A DNA stretch of 64,000 nucleotides from Fen-671 sp963794745 (GCA_963794745.1 CAWCEZ010000007.1:186001-250000); one strand, 5' to 3'. Counted from the first letter of the stretch, positions 35,889-44,519 are shown. Made by a program: numbers and translations. The notes: a model not told the origin generated them from the sequence alone.

Positions 35889-36836
35889 TCAAGCTGCCGC
35901 CAGGACCTGGCGGGCCGTGGCGATGCTTGCGACAAGAACGTCGAGCACGCCGGTACGCAGCGCCCCGAGCACGGAGCGGGCCTTGCCTTCCTCGCTGCTG
36001 ACGGCGATGACCCGGGGGACCGACCTCAGGTCGTCGGCACCAAGCCCGACCACCCGCTCGCCGATGCCACCCCCAGCCGGTCTGCCGTCCAAGTCGAAAA
36101 AGAAGCCGAGGATGTCCCCCACCGCTCCCGCCTCCCTCATGGTCGACATCTCGGCGGCCGAAAAACAGCCCATCTGCACGACCGCGCTGTCGTTGCGGGC
36201 ATCGCCGATACCAACCAAGGCGCTTTGGGCCAAGCGGGCGCGGGCCAGCGTCTCGCGGACGTCGCTGTGGCGCATGAACGCTTCCCGGCTGGCCGCACTG
36301 TCGGCATATGCGGGCGCGTAGAGGCTCTCTGCCTTCCCACCGAACCTCTCGGCCAGGCGCCTGCAGATGTCGTTGGGGTTGATGCCGGTGCCAACCTGCG
36401 GCGACCCTCCCATCGCGGCGACGAACGTGCAGGAGCGGCCGCTAAGGCGGGAGAGCTGATCGGGGACCGCACCGACGTTGCGGCCCATACCGACGGCGAC
36501 CACGTCACCGTCGTGAAGCGACCGGGCCAGCAGGTCCCCTGCGGCGCGCGCAGCCATGGCCCTCTGGGCGTCCTGGCTGTACTGGTCGGCCACCAGCACG
36601 GCCCCGGCAAGCCCGAAGCGTCCCGCCAGGTCGGCTTCGAGCTGGGCGCTCAGCGCGGGATGGGTCCTGATCGCGATGTCGACGACGCCGTCGTTCCTCG
36701 CCTTTTGCAAAAGGCGGCCCACCTTGGGACGCGACAAGCCGAGCCGGGCTGCGATCTCGGCTTGGGTGACGTCCTCCATGTAGTAGAGGCTCGCCACCCG
36801 GGTCATCAGCTCGACTTCCGCTTCGCTCACCGTCAC
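35889..36836 (-). CDS. SorC/DeoR-type sugar-binding transcriptional regulator
   Basis: 315 aa. Residues 8-52 hold the HTH: VASLYYMEDVTQAEIAARLG, LSRPKVGRLLQKAR. The effector domain matches the SorC family: LLARSLHDGDVVAVGMGRNV, CTFVAAMGGSPQVGTGINPN, GIGDARNDSAVVQMG and PRVIAVSSEEGKARSVLGAL. Such proteins sense phosphorylated sugars. Located between the E1/E2 operon and the divergent isomerase-kinase-aldolase operon, it may control both. Confidence 0.92.
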   Translation of the reverse strand: MTVSEAEVELMTRVASLYYMEDVTQAEIAARLGLSRPKVGRLLQKARNDGVVDIAIRTHPALSAQLEADLAGRFGLAGAVLVADQYSQDAQRAMAARAAGDLLARSLHDGDVVAVGMGRNVGAVPDQLSRLSGRSCTFVAAMGGSPQVGTGINPNDICRRLAERFGGKAESLYAPAYADSAASREAFMRHSDVRETLARARLAQSALVGIGDARNDSAVVQMGCFSAAEMSTMREAGAVGDILGFFFDLDGRPAGGGIGERVVGLGADDLRSVPRVIAVSSEEGKARSVLGALRTGVLDVLVASIATARQVLAAA

Positions 36837-36900
36837 CGTCCGCAGGGGGTGTGGGGTGCCGGGCGGGCTGCTACCATAACCCGATCATAGGGTCTGGGGG

Positions 36901-36914
36901 TGAGCGTTTGCTCA
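36901..36914. promoter_or_regulatory. candidate SorC operator, inverted repeat
   Basis: TGAGC (36901-36905), 4-bp spacer, GCTCA (36910-36914), with another GCGCTCA at 36920-36926, in the gap between the divergent SorC and isomerase genes. No clear -35/-10 pair was found here. Confidence 0.4.
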
Positions 36915-36949
36915 GTAAGGCGCTCAACCTCGTGCATTAGGGGGGTCGT

Positions 36950-37486
36950 ATGCTCAGTCGCCAGCAGTTGCAAGATGCCCAGGGACGTGCCGCGGCCGCG
37001 CTGCACGACGCAGGTATCGCCATCACCCCACAAGAGGCCGATCGCCTGGAAGTGGCCGACTTCGGGCTTGGGGAACTGGAGCAGACCGGGCTCGAGATCG
37101 TCGTCTACGTGAACACCTCGCGGGTGTGCGCCAAGGAAATCGTCCTGTTCCCTGGGCAGACATGTCCCGAGCACAGACATCCGCCGTACGAGGGCAGCCC
37201 GGGCAAAGAGGAGACCTTCCGCTGCCGCAGCGGCACCGTCTACGTCTACGTGGAGGGCGAGGCTACGCCGGTCCCCCACTGCCAGCCGCCCAACCAGGAG
37301 CACTACACCGCCAGGCACGAGATCATCTTGCAACCGGGCGACCAGTACACCGTGTACCCCGGCACCAGGCACTGGTTCCGGGCCCCAGGCGGCGCCATCG
37401 TTTCGGAGTTCTCCACCGAGAGCCGGGACGAGCTGGACATTTTCACCGACCCCGCCATCCAACGGGCGACCAAGCTCGCCGACTAG
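36950..37486 (+). CDS. D-lyxose/D-mannose isomerase family protein (cupin)
   Basis: 178 aa, single cupin. LEIVVYVNTSRVCAKEIVLF, FPGQTCPEHRHPPYEGSPGK and EETFRCRSGTVYVYVEGEA carry the His-x-His and Glu metal ligands; PGDQYTVYPGTRHWFRAPGG provides the last His. This matches the D-lyxose ketol-isomerase family (PF07385), whose members interconvert D-lyxose/D-xylulose and often D-mannose/D-fructose. GGGGGG precedes the ATG. First gene of an isomerase-kinase-aldolase operon. Confidence 0.88.
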   Translation: MLSRQQLQDAQGRAAAALHDAGIAITPQEADRLEVADFGLGELEQTGLEIVVYVNTSRVCAKEIVLFPGQTCPEHRHPPYEGSPGKEETFRCRSGTVYVYVEGEATPVPHCQPPNQEHYTARHEIILQPGDQYTVYPGTRHWFRAPGGAIVSEFSTESRDELDIFTDPAIQRATKLAD

Positions 37487-37497
37487 GAGCCCGGCCC

Positions 37498-38442
37498 GTG
37501 ACCGTCACATGCTTCGGCATCCTTGTGGCCGACGTGTTCCTGCCCCCGCTCGCCCATTTCCCGAGGCCCGGCGAGCTGATGGTGACGGAGGACTTCCTGT
37601 TCCAGCCCGGGGGTTGCGCCGCCAACACGGCCCTCGACCTGGCCCGCCTCGGGGTGAGCGCTGGGGTCAGGGGGACGGTGGGCGCCGATGTTTTCGGGGA
37701 CCTCGTGAAATCGCAGCTTGGTGACAGAGGAATAGATGTGGCCGGGGTCGCCCGCACCGACCTCGTCGGGACGTCCAAGACCGTCATCCTCGACGTCCCT
37801 GGCGACGACCGCAGGTATATCCACACCATTGGCGCTAACGCCGCCGTGCGAGCCGCCGACCTGGACGGCGTCGCGTTCTCCAGTGGCGACGTCCTATACG
37901 TCGGGGGCTACCTCGTCTTGCCCGGGCTCGACCCTGAAGAATTGGGCGAACGCCTTGCCGCGGCCCGCCGATCGGGCGCCCGCACCGTGCTCGACGTTTG
38001 CGTGCCGGCCGACGGAGAGGTCCGCTTCGAAGACGTCGCTCCCCTATTGCCCCATGTAGATCTGTTCGTGCCCAACGAGGACGAAGCTCGCGTGCTATCC
38101 GGCGCCGAAGAACCGAGCCTGCAGGCCGAGATTTTCCTGTCCGGCGGTGCGGGAGCGGTCGTGGTGACCCGCGGTCCTGCCGGGGCCCTGATGGCGGCCG
38201 GCGACGTCCGGGCGGAACTCCGTGCGCCGGGAGTCGAAGTGGTCGACGGCTCCGGGGCGGGGGACGCCTTCGCAGCAGGCTTCATCTGTGGGTTTGTGGA
38301 AGGCTGGTCACTCGAGCGCAGCTTCGCGTTCGCCACCGCCGTCGGTGCCTCCGCCTGCACCGCGCTCGGCTGCACCGCAGGCGTGTTTTCCCGCCAGCAG
38401 GCTGAAGATTTCGTCATCGCCCACTCACTGGCACCTGCCTAA
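37498..38442 (+). CDS. PfkB family carbohydrate kinase
   Basis: 314 aa from the GTG at 37498, 11 bp after the isomerase stop. TCFGILVADVFLPPLAHFPR and FQPGGCAANTALDLARLGVS form the substrate site. LFVPNEDEARVLSGAEEP and VVVTRGPAGALMAAGD precede EVVDGSGAGDAFAAGFICGF, the PfkB ATP-binding signature with catalytic Asp. Expected to phosphorylate the ketose made by the isomerase. The frame is open farther upstream, but that part overlaps the isomerase gene. Confidence 0.92.
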   Translation: MTVTCFGILVADVFLPPLAHFPRPGELMVTEDFLFQPGGCAANTALDLARLGVSAGVRGTVGADVFGDLVKSQLGDRGIDVAGVARTDLVGTSKTVILDVPGDDRRYIHTIGANAAVRAADLDGVAFSSGDVLYVGGYLVLPGLDPEELGERLAAARRSGARTVLDVCVPADGEVRFEDVAPLLPHVDLFVPNEDEARVLSGAEEPSLQAEIFLSGGAGAVVVTRGPAGALMAAGDVRAELRAPGVEVVDGSGAGDAFAAGFICGFVEGWSLERSFAFATAVGASACTALGCTAGVFSRQQAEDFVIAHSLAPA

Positions 38443-38461
38443 GAGCCGAAAGGTACAACCC

Positions 38462-39352
38462 ATGCCGACAGTGCCCATGCCCGAGCTCCTGGCCGCCGCC
38501 CGAAAAGGTGGCTACGCAGTTGGTTACTTCGAAGCCTGGGACTCCTACTCCTTGGAGGCGGTGGTCGAGGCGGCCGAGACGGAGCAGTCTCCTGTCGTGA
38601 TCGGCTTCGGTTGCGCCATGGTAGACGGCGCCTGGTTGGACGGCGGCGGGATCGAGCTCCTCGCCAACATGGCGACCCATGCCGCCGAGATGACAACAGT
38701 GCCGGTAAGTGTCCTGTTCAACGAGACGCATACGCTGGCACAGGCAAAAAGGGGCGTAGAGGCGGGCTTCAGCGCGGCGATGGTCGACACGTGCGACCTG
38801 TCAGAAGATGAAGCGCAGCGAGTGGTGGCCGAGCTCGCCACCTGGGCCCACCAGCGTGGCGCCGCGGTCGAAGGCGAGCTGGGCCACCTCCCCAACTTCA
38901 CCGGTACCGCGGTGGACAGCTCCGGTTCCCATCTGACCGAACCAGACGAAGCGGCCGAGTTCGTCCGTGCCACCGGCGTCGATTGCCTGGCCGTATCAGT
39001 GGGGAACGTGCACCTTCTCGAGGGCCGGGAGGCTCCCTTGGAACTCGACCGGATCGGTGCGGTCGGCGAAGCCGCCGGCGTCCCCCTCGTCCTGCACGGA
39101 GGGACGGGGCTGCCCGCCGGCGCGATCCCGGCCGTAATCGCAGGCGGCGTCGCCAAGATCAACGTCGGCACGGGACTTAAGCGTGCTTTTTTGGGTGCGA
39201 TGCGCGAGGCGCTCGCCCTGGACGTCAGCCCTCACGACCTGCTCGGGTCGCATAAGCCCGTGGACGCCGCGGTCGTTGCCAAAGCAAAGATGCGCCAGGA
39301 GGTCCGGCGCTTGATGCACCTCTACGGGTCCGCCGGACGAGCAGGCTCCTAA
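38462..39352 (+). CDS. class II fructose-bisphosphate/tagatose-bisphosphate aldolase family protein
   Basis: 296 aa. MPTVPMPELLAAARKGGYAV then GYFEAWDSYSLEAVVEAAE is the class II beginning. VSVLFNETHTLAQAKRGVEA replaces the usual LDHG with NETH, so one zinc ligand position differs; EGELGHLPNFTG, VGNVHLLEG, LVLHGGTGLPAGAIPAVIAG and VAKINVGTGLKRAF are conserved. ATG chosen after GAAAGG. It would cleave the phosphorylated ketose into two C3 (or C2/C3) units, completing the operon's route. Confidence 0.88.
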   Translation: MPTVPMPELLAAARKGGYAVGYFEAWDSYSLEAVVEAAETEQSPVVIGFGCAMVDGAWLDGGGIELLANMATHAAEMTTVPVSVLFNETHTLAQAKRGVEAGFSAAMVDTCDLSEDEAQRVVAELATWAHQRGAAVEGELGHLPNFTGTAVDSSGSHLTEPDEAAEFVRATGVDCLAVSVGNVHLLEGREAPLELDRIGAVGEAAGVPLVLHGGTGLPAGAIPAVIAGGVAKINVGTGLKRAFLGAMREALALDVSPHDLLGSHKPVDAAVVAKAKMRQEVRRLMHLYGSAGRAGS

Positions 39353-39364
39353 TTGGGTACGTGT

Positions 39365-39416
39365 AAAACGGTGTTTTGCCGCCGGACGGAGTTGTAGAAC
39401 AGGGAGTTGTAGAACA
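39365..39416. repeat. hairpin and 15-bp-period tandem repeat upstream of the alcohol dehydrogenase
   Basis: AAAAC-GGT-GTTTT (39365-39377) is a short inverted repeat. It is followed by two copies of GGAGTTGTAGAACA (39388-39401 and 39403-39416). Together they lie about 90-140 bp upstream of the start codon and look like a regulatory region. Confidence 0.55.
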
Positions 39417-39505
39417 TGCAGTGCGTTCGTCGCTGAGTAGTTGAAAATCGCCAGGTTATGGCGCAGAGGGAACTCGGGCGACCGAGGGCCAGACATGGAG
39501 GCATT

Positions 39506-40699
39506 GTGGTGGACAACCGGGGTGTTGCGTACGTTGAGCCTGGCAAGGTCGAGTTGAGGGCCATCGATTTCCCAGTTCTTGCTCTGGGCGAACGCCGCTG
39601 CGACCACGGCGTGATCCTCAAAGTGGTGAGCACGAATATCTGCGGGAGCGACCAGCACATGGTGCGCGGCCGCACTACGGCACCGGCAGGGCTGGTCCTC
39701 GGGCACGAGATCACAGGCGAGGTCATTGAGGTTGGGCGCGACGTCGAGTTCGTGAAGATGGGCGACCTTGTCTCCGTGCCGTTCAACATTGCCTGCGGTC
39801 GCTGCCGCAACTGCAAAGAGGGGAAGACCGGGCATCTGTCTCAACGTGAACCCGGCGCGCCCCGGGGCCGCCTACGGCTATGTCGACATGGGAGGCTGGG
39901 TCGGCGGCCAGGCAGAGTACGTAATGGTGCCGTATGCGGACTTCAACCTCCTTCGCTTCCCGGACAGGGACCAGGCGATGGAGAAGATCAAAGACCTCAC
40001 CTGCCTGTCGGATATCTTCCCGACCGGCTTCCACGGGGCGGTGAGCGCAGGCGTGGCCCCGGGTCGGTTGTCTATGTTGCCGGTGCTGGGCCGGTCGGCC
40101 TGGCGTGTGCCGCCTCCTGCCACTTGCTGGGCGCCGCGGTAGTGATCGTTGGGGACCGGATTGCCGAGCGCCTGGCCCAGGCCCGCAGTTTCGGCTGCGA
40201 GACGGTCGATATCGCCAAGGCGCCGGTAGCCGAGCAGATCGAGGATATCGTCGGTGTCCCCGAGGTGGACTCCGCCGTCGACTGCGTCGGCTTCGAGGCC
40301 CGTGGTCACGGCGAGGACTCGAGGCACGAAGTCCCCGCCGCGGTGCTCAACTCACTGATGGAGGTGACCCGCGCGGGTGGGGCGATCGGCATCCCCGGCC
40401 TTTATGTCACCGGGGACCCCGGTGGCGTTGACGAGGCCGCCAAGCTCGGCAACCTGAGCATTCGCATCGGGCTTGGATGGGCCAAGTCCCACGTGTTCGT
40501 CACAGGCCAGTGCCCGGTGATGCGCTACCACCGCCAGCTCATGATGGCGGTCCTTCACGACAAGGTGCAGATCGCTAAGGCGGTAAACGTTGAGGTCATT
40601 TCCCTCGATGAAGCGGAGCGGGGGTACCGGGACTTTGACCACGGGGCGGCGAAAAAGTTCGTCCTCGATCCTCACGGCCTCATCGGCGCGGCGGTTTAG
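39506..40699 (+). CDS. zinc-dependent alcohol dehydrogenase, glutathione-independent formaldehyde dehydrogenase-like, frameshifted
   Basis: GTG start after GGAGG. NRGVAYVEPGKVELRAIDFP, NICGSDQHMVRG (catalytic Zn Cys) and LVLGHEITGEVIEVGRDVEF follow. The structural zinc site reads CGRCRNC in this frame, but its fourth Cys (ICLNVNPARPGAAYGYVDMG) appears only one frame over. The shifted stretch runs from about 39832 to 40065 through DLTCLSDIFPTGFHGAVSAG, after which the first frame resumes with VYVAGAGPVGLACAASCHLL. Two compensating indels therefore leave a falsely open frame of about 77 wrong codons. The family (FdhA type) oxidises formaldehyde or dismutates aldehydes with bound NAD. Confidence 0.87.
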   Translation: MVDNRGVAYVEPGKVELRAIDFPVLALGERRCDHGVILKVVSTNICGSDQHMVRGRTTAPAGLVLGHEITGEVIEVGRDVEFVKMGDLVSVPFNIACGRCRNCKEGKTGHLSQREPGAPRGRLRLCRHGRLGRRPGRVRNGAVCGLQPPSLPGQGPGDGEDQRPHLPVGYLPDRLPRGGERRRGPGSVVYVAGAGPVGLACAASCHLLGAAVVIVGDRIAERLAQARSFGCETVDIAKAPVAEQIEDIVGVPEVDSAVDCVGFEARGHGEDSRHEVPAAVLNSLMEVTRAGGAIGIPGLYVTGDPGGVDEAAKLGNLSIRIGLGWAKSHVFVTGQCPVMRYHRQLMMAVLHDKVQIAKAVNVEVISLDEAERGYRDFDHGAAKKFVLDPHGLIGAAV

Positions 40700-40712
40700 G
40701 GACCGTGAGGTC

Positions 40713-40728
40713 GGGCCGTAAGCGGCCC
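40713..40728. terminator. GC-rich hairpin between convergent genes
   Basis: GGGCCG-TAAG-CGGCCC, a 6-bp perfect stem 14 bp after the dehydrogenase stop and 17 bp before the end of the convergent regulator gene. The U-tract is poor (TATCTTCCCC), so it is a possible bidirectional terminator of the actinobacterial kind. Confidence 0.5.
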
Positions 40729-40744
40729 TATCTTCCCCTGTGGA

Positions 40745-41377
40745 TCAGTCGCGGCGGAGGCGAGCCAGGATGTCGGCGTCGCCGGTGACGCGCAGGCCGA
40801 CATCGCTGGCCTGGGCTAAGTCGACCATCCCGGCGAGCACCCCGAGGACCATGCGCGGAGGGCCATCGAGGGTGAGGTCAGGCGCAGCGGCCCGGCCCAC
40901 GCTGGAGCGGACCTCGCCTCCGCCGACCTCGATGACGGCGCAATTGTCTCCCGAGATGAGCTGGACGACAACATCGCCGGCCTCCGGGTCGTCGTCCACT
41001 ATGAACGACTCTGCTGCATAGGCCATCCAATGAGCCCGAAATGCATCACCCGGCCTGCTCTGTAACCATGAGGTGCAGGCCCCACTGCCCAAGTGCCCGC
41101 AGCACCGGCTCGAGCGCCCGGCCTTCCTCGGTCAGGGCGTACAGCGCCGTTGCGACCGGCGGCGGAGCGTCCTGGCGGCTGATCAGCCCGTCCGCCTCGA
41201 GGTCCTTCAACCGGCTCGATAGCAGGTTGGTGGCGATGCCGGGCAGCCCGTTCTTCAAGTCGGTGAAGCGGCAGGAGCCCCGCTGCAGCAGCTCCCTCAC
41301 GATGAGCAATGTCCAGCGCTCCCCCACCACGTCGAGGGCACGTGCGATCGTAGCAGATACTGGCCATAACTCCGCAT
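40745..41377 (-). CDS. HxlR-type winged-helix regulator with C-terminal SCP2 domain, frameshifted
   Basis: MRSYGQY at 41377 is the family start. After a break near 41355 come ARALDVVGERWTLLIVRELL and FTDLKNGLPGIATNLLSSRL, the HxlR winged helix. TALYALTEEGRALEPVLRAL and GQWGLHLMVTEQAG follow. After a second break near 41055 comes DAFRAHWMAYAAESF and VVVQLISGDNCAVIEVGGGE, a sterol-carrier-protein-2-like lipid-binding domain. About 210 aa overall. The SCP2 part probably senses a hydrophobic ligand. Divergent from an EmrB-type pump, which it presumably represses. Confidence 0.78.
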
Positions 41378-41384
41378 AGGCAGC

Positions 41385-41413
41385 ATCCTAACACCGATGC
41401 AGTTATAAATCAA
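41385..41413 (-). promoter_or_regulatory. promoter of the HxlR-SCP2 gene, probably leaderless transcript
   Basis: On the minus strand TTGATT (41408-41413), 17 bp, TAGGAT (41385-41390). The ATG begins at 41377, only 7 nt beyond the -10 box, so transcription should start at or next to the start codon. Confidence 0.6.
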
Positions 41414-41424
41414 AACTAATTCAG

Positions 41425-41453
41425 TTGACAATTTCTACCGAGTCCGTTAGGCT
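41425..41453 (+). promoter_or_regulatory. promoter of the EmrB-type pump gene, probably leaderless transcript
   Basis: TTGACA (41425-41430), 17 bp, TAGGCT (41448-41453). The ATG at 41461 is 7 nt after the -10 box and lacks a Shine-Dalgarno. The two divergent -35 boxes are 11 bp apart, with AGTT-N9-AACT (41401-41417) across the leftward one as a possible operator half. Confidence 0.65.
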
Positions 41454-41460
41454 GCCGGCC

Positions 41461-42989
41461 ATGAACGCGAGAACGCTCGAAGCCGCTTGTCCTCGTGTCC
41501 CTACTGATGGCGGCCTTCGTCATCAACTTGGACACGACGCTCGTCAACAACGTCCTGCCGACGCTGACCCGTGAGCTGGGCGCTACGAACACCCAGCTGC
41601 AGTGGGTGGTCGACGCCTACAACCTCGTCTTCGCGGCGCTGCTGCTGACCTCGGGCAGCCTTTCTGACCGGTTCGGCCGCAAGGGCATGCTGATGGCAGG
41701 ACTTGGGCGTCTTCGGCGTAGCGAGCTTCGTCGGTGGCTTCGGTACCAGCCCTGGCGAGCTGATCGCCGCCCGCGCGGTGATGGGCATCGGGGCCGCCAT
41801 GACCTTCCCGGCGACTCTGTCGCTGCTCACGAACGTGTTCACTGAGCGCAAAGAAAGAGCTCTTGCGATCGGCTTGTGGGGAGCGACCGCCGGTGCGGCC
41901 ATCGCGCTCGGCCCGATTGTCGGCGGCTTCCTGCTTGCCCACTTCAGCTGGTCAAGCGTCTTCTTCACGCTAGGCCCGGTCGCCGCAGTGGCGATTGTCC
42001 TAGTTGCCATGTGCGCGCCGTCGTCAAAGGACCCCAAGGCGCACCCCCTCGACGGCGCGGGCTTCGCGCTGTCGGTAGCGTTCATGGGCCTGATCGTCTA
42101 CACGATCATCGAAGCGCCGGACCGCGGTTGGGGGTCGTCGCTCTCGATCGCCGGCTTCGCTGGAAGTGCGGTCCTTCTTGGGCTCTTCGTCGCCCAGGAG
42201 CGCCGCACCGACCACCCGATGCTCGATGTCCGGCTTTTCAAGAACATGCGCTTCACTGCCGCCAGTGGCGCCGTAACAATCTCGTTTTTCACCTTGTTCG
42301 GCTTCATCTTCTTGATCACGCAGTACTTCCAGTTCATTCACAATTACAGCGCCCTTTCAGCTGGCGTCCGTCTTCTCCCGGTCGCTGCATCGGTCGCCGT
42401 TGGCTCGATCGTTGGCACCCGCCTTGCTGTGCGTTTCGGGACCAAGGCGATCGTCACAATTGGCCTACTGGCTACGGGCATCTTCTACTTGTGGGTCTGG
42501 AGCGTCATCTCGACAACCACGAGCTACGAGATCATCGCCATGCAGATGGTCCTCTACGGCCTTGGTATGGGCCTGACCTCGGCGCCCGCAACCGAGTCCA
42601 TTATGGGTGCCGTCTCCGCAGCCCAGGCGGGGGTCGGCTCGGCGGTCAATGACTCCACCCGGATCCTCGGCGGGACGCTGGGCGTAGCCGTGATCGGCAG
42701 CATCTACGCCTCCCTCTACGGCAACCGGCTCGACAAAACCCTCCCCGGCGCGCTCCCGGCAGCAGCCAAAGCTGTCGCTCATGAGTCCGTCGGTGGTGCT
42801 TACGAAGTCTCGGCGCGCCTCGCCAGCCGTGGGGAGCATGCGCTCGCCCAGCTTGTCCACGCCGCAGCCTCGAACGCCTTCGTCCACGGCATCAGCATCA
42901 GCTGCCTTGTTGCAGGCGTGGTAGCTCTGGCCGGAGCCCTCCTGCCGCTGCGGTTCCTGCCTGCGCAACCGCCCTCGTCGCCAGACTGA
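41461..42989 (+). CDS. MFS multidrug transporter, DHA2/EmrB family, frameshifted
   Basis: Start ATG at 41461. Breaks near 41478 and 41700 are needed to read LVSLLMAAFVINLDTTLVNN, LQWVVDAYNLVFAALLLTSG, SLSDRFGRKGMLMAG (the MFS loop 2-3 motif) and then FGVASFVGGFGTSPGELIAA. The remaining frame is open to the end: AAMTFPATLSLLTNVFTERK, GAAIALGPIVGGFLLAHFSW and further helices, about 14 in all. EmrB-type proton antiporters expel hydrophobic drugs. Divergent from the HxlR-SCP2 gene. Confidence 0.88.
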
Positions 42990-43626
42990 CCTGCGCTCCC
43001 AGGACGCCGGCGAGGACCGAGCTGACGATCTTGCGGACCTCGTCGGGCTCGGGCGGGACGCCTTGCCGACCGGCGAACAGCAGGTGACCGGCTCCCATCA
43101 GGGTTGCAGCCAGAGCCGCAACGTCGGTGTCCGCAGCGGTGCGGCCCAGGTCACGCTCCGCCACCAAGTAGCCGGCAATCATGGCGGTGCCCTGCCTGAT
43201 GACCGGGAGGCGACCGGCGCCCGCTTCGTACAGCTGCGCCCGCAGTTCATTGCGCGACATCAGAAGCCCGATTATCTCGAGGGCCACTGAGCCGAAGAGA
43301 GCAGCTAACGCCTGCGTCAAGTTGTCGATGACGCTGCCGGTCCCAGCGCTGTCCTGCAAGGCGGCCGCCTGGCGGCCGACACGCTCGGCACGGTCGAGGA
43401 CCAGCTCAGCGAGAAAAGCGTCGAAGTCGGCGAAATGCCGGTGCAGGACGCCCTTGGCAACGCCGGCTTCGGTTGTGACGGACCGGCTCGTCAGGCCGCT
43501 CGGCCCAACGCGGAGAAGGACGCGCTCGGCCGCATCGAACAGATGCTCGCGGGCATTGCGCACGGGGACTCCCGTAGGCACGGTGACGTCTCTCCTGTCT
43601 GTCCCAAGGGTTGCTGTGCTTGCCAA
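42898..43626 (-). CDS. TetR family transcriptional regulator
   Basis: 242 aa. The HTH is REHLFDAAERVLLRVGPSGL, TSRSVTTEAGVAKGVLHRHF, then ADFDAFLAELVLDRAERVGR. The ligand domain follows. Its 3' end overlaps the convergent pump gene by 92 bp; the last ~30 residues (QVSLATRAVAQAGTAAAGGL...) are not typical and a natural end near VLAGVLGA is likely, so a small indel may have removed the true stop. May regulate the pump or the adjacent methyltransferase. Confidence 0.85.
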   Translation of the reverse strand: MASTATLGTDRRDVTVPTGVPVRNAREHLFDAAERVLLRVGPSGLTSRSVTTEAGVAKGVLHRHFADFDAFLAELVLDRAERVGRQAAALQDSAGTGSVIDNLTQALAALFGSVALEIIGLLMSRNELRAQLYEAGAGRLPVIRQGTAMIAGYLVAERDLGRTAADTDVAALAATLMGAGHLLFAGRQGVPPEPDEVRKIVSSVLAGVLGAQVSLATRAVAQAGTAAAGGLRPELPRLQQGS

Positions 43627-43655
43627 GTGGGCGGTCGCCCATTTAGAGTGGGCAC

Positions 43656-44480
43656 ATGGTCACTATACCTCCGGGCCCGGGCTCAGCCAGCGTGGAGCTC
43701 CACAAGGCCAGGCACTTAGCGGAGTCGTTCGGCTCCGATCCTGAGCGCTACGACCGGACGCGTCCTCGCTACCCACAAGCGCTCGCGGACCGGGTCATGG
43801 CGACGAGCCGGGGCACCGAGGTGCTCGACGTGGGCATCGGCACCGGAGTGTCAGCCGAGCCGTTCCGGGCGCTCGGGTGCCGGGTCTTGGGGGTCGAACC
43901 GGACGAGCGCATGGCGGAGCTCGCTCGACGGCACGGGTTCGAGGTCGAGGTAGCAAACTTCGAAGAGTGGGAGGCGGTTGGGCGTACCTTCGATGCCGTC
44001 ATTTCTGGCCAGGCGTGGCATTGGGTTGACCCAGTCCGCGGGGCCTCCAAGGCGGCGGAGGTGCTGCGACCGCACGGGTGCCTCGCGGTGTTTTGGAACG
44101 TCTTCCAGCCTCCCCCCGACGTGGCGGAGGCGTTCGCCGCGGTCTACCGCCGCGTGTTGCCAGGCTCGCCGTTCTTTCGCGCCACAGTGCCCGGCATGGA
44201 CGCGTACGCAGGACTGTTCGACAGGGTCGTGGCCGGGCTCCGGGGATCAGGCGTGTTCGCTGAGCCGGAACGCTGGACGTTCGACTGGCAACGCGCATAT
44301 ACGAAGGACGAGTGGCTCGAACAGGTGCCGACCTTCGGCGGCCACGGAAACCTCCCAGCTGGAAAGCTCGACGAACTGCTTGCGGGTACCGGCGCCGCTA
44401 TCGACGCGCTGGGAGGGCACTTCGCCACGGCGTACACAGCGGTGCTCCTCACCGCCGAGGTACTGAGCGACGCCGCCTGA
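43656..44480 (+). CDS. class I SAM-dependent methyltransferase
   Basis: 274 aa. LAESFGSDPERYDRTRPRYP is a familiar start of this methyltransferase group. VLDVGIGTGVSAEPFRALGC is SAM motif I, VLGVEPDERMAELARRHGF motif II, and FDAVISGQAWHWVDP the motif IV region. The C-terminal half is helical. Substrate unknown. Divergent from the TetR gene, with which it shares a 29-bp gap. Confidence 0.9.
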   Translation: MVTIPPGPGSASVELHKARHLAESFGSDPERYDRTRPRYPQALADRVMATSRGTEVLDVGIGTGVSAEPFRALGCRVLGVEPDERMAELARRHGFEVEVANFEEWEAVGRTFDAVISGQAWHWVDPVRGASKAAEVLRPHGCLAVFWNVFQPPPDVAEAFAAVYRRVLPGSPFFRATVPGMDAYAGLFDRVVAGLRGSGVFAEPERWTFDWQRAYTKDEWLEQVPTFGGHGNLPAGKLDELLAGTGAAIDALGGHFATAYTAVLLTAEVLSDAA

Positions 44481-44519
44481 TCGGTCAGCTGAGGTTAGGG
44501 GCGGGCTACCCTACCGCTT

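Noticed and set aside
37126..37497. N-terminal extension of the PfkB kinase
   Set aside because: Overlaps the complete isomerase gene and encodes Arg/Pro/Gly-rich shadow sequence; the GTG at 37498 precedes the conserved kinase start.
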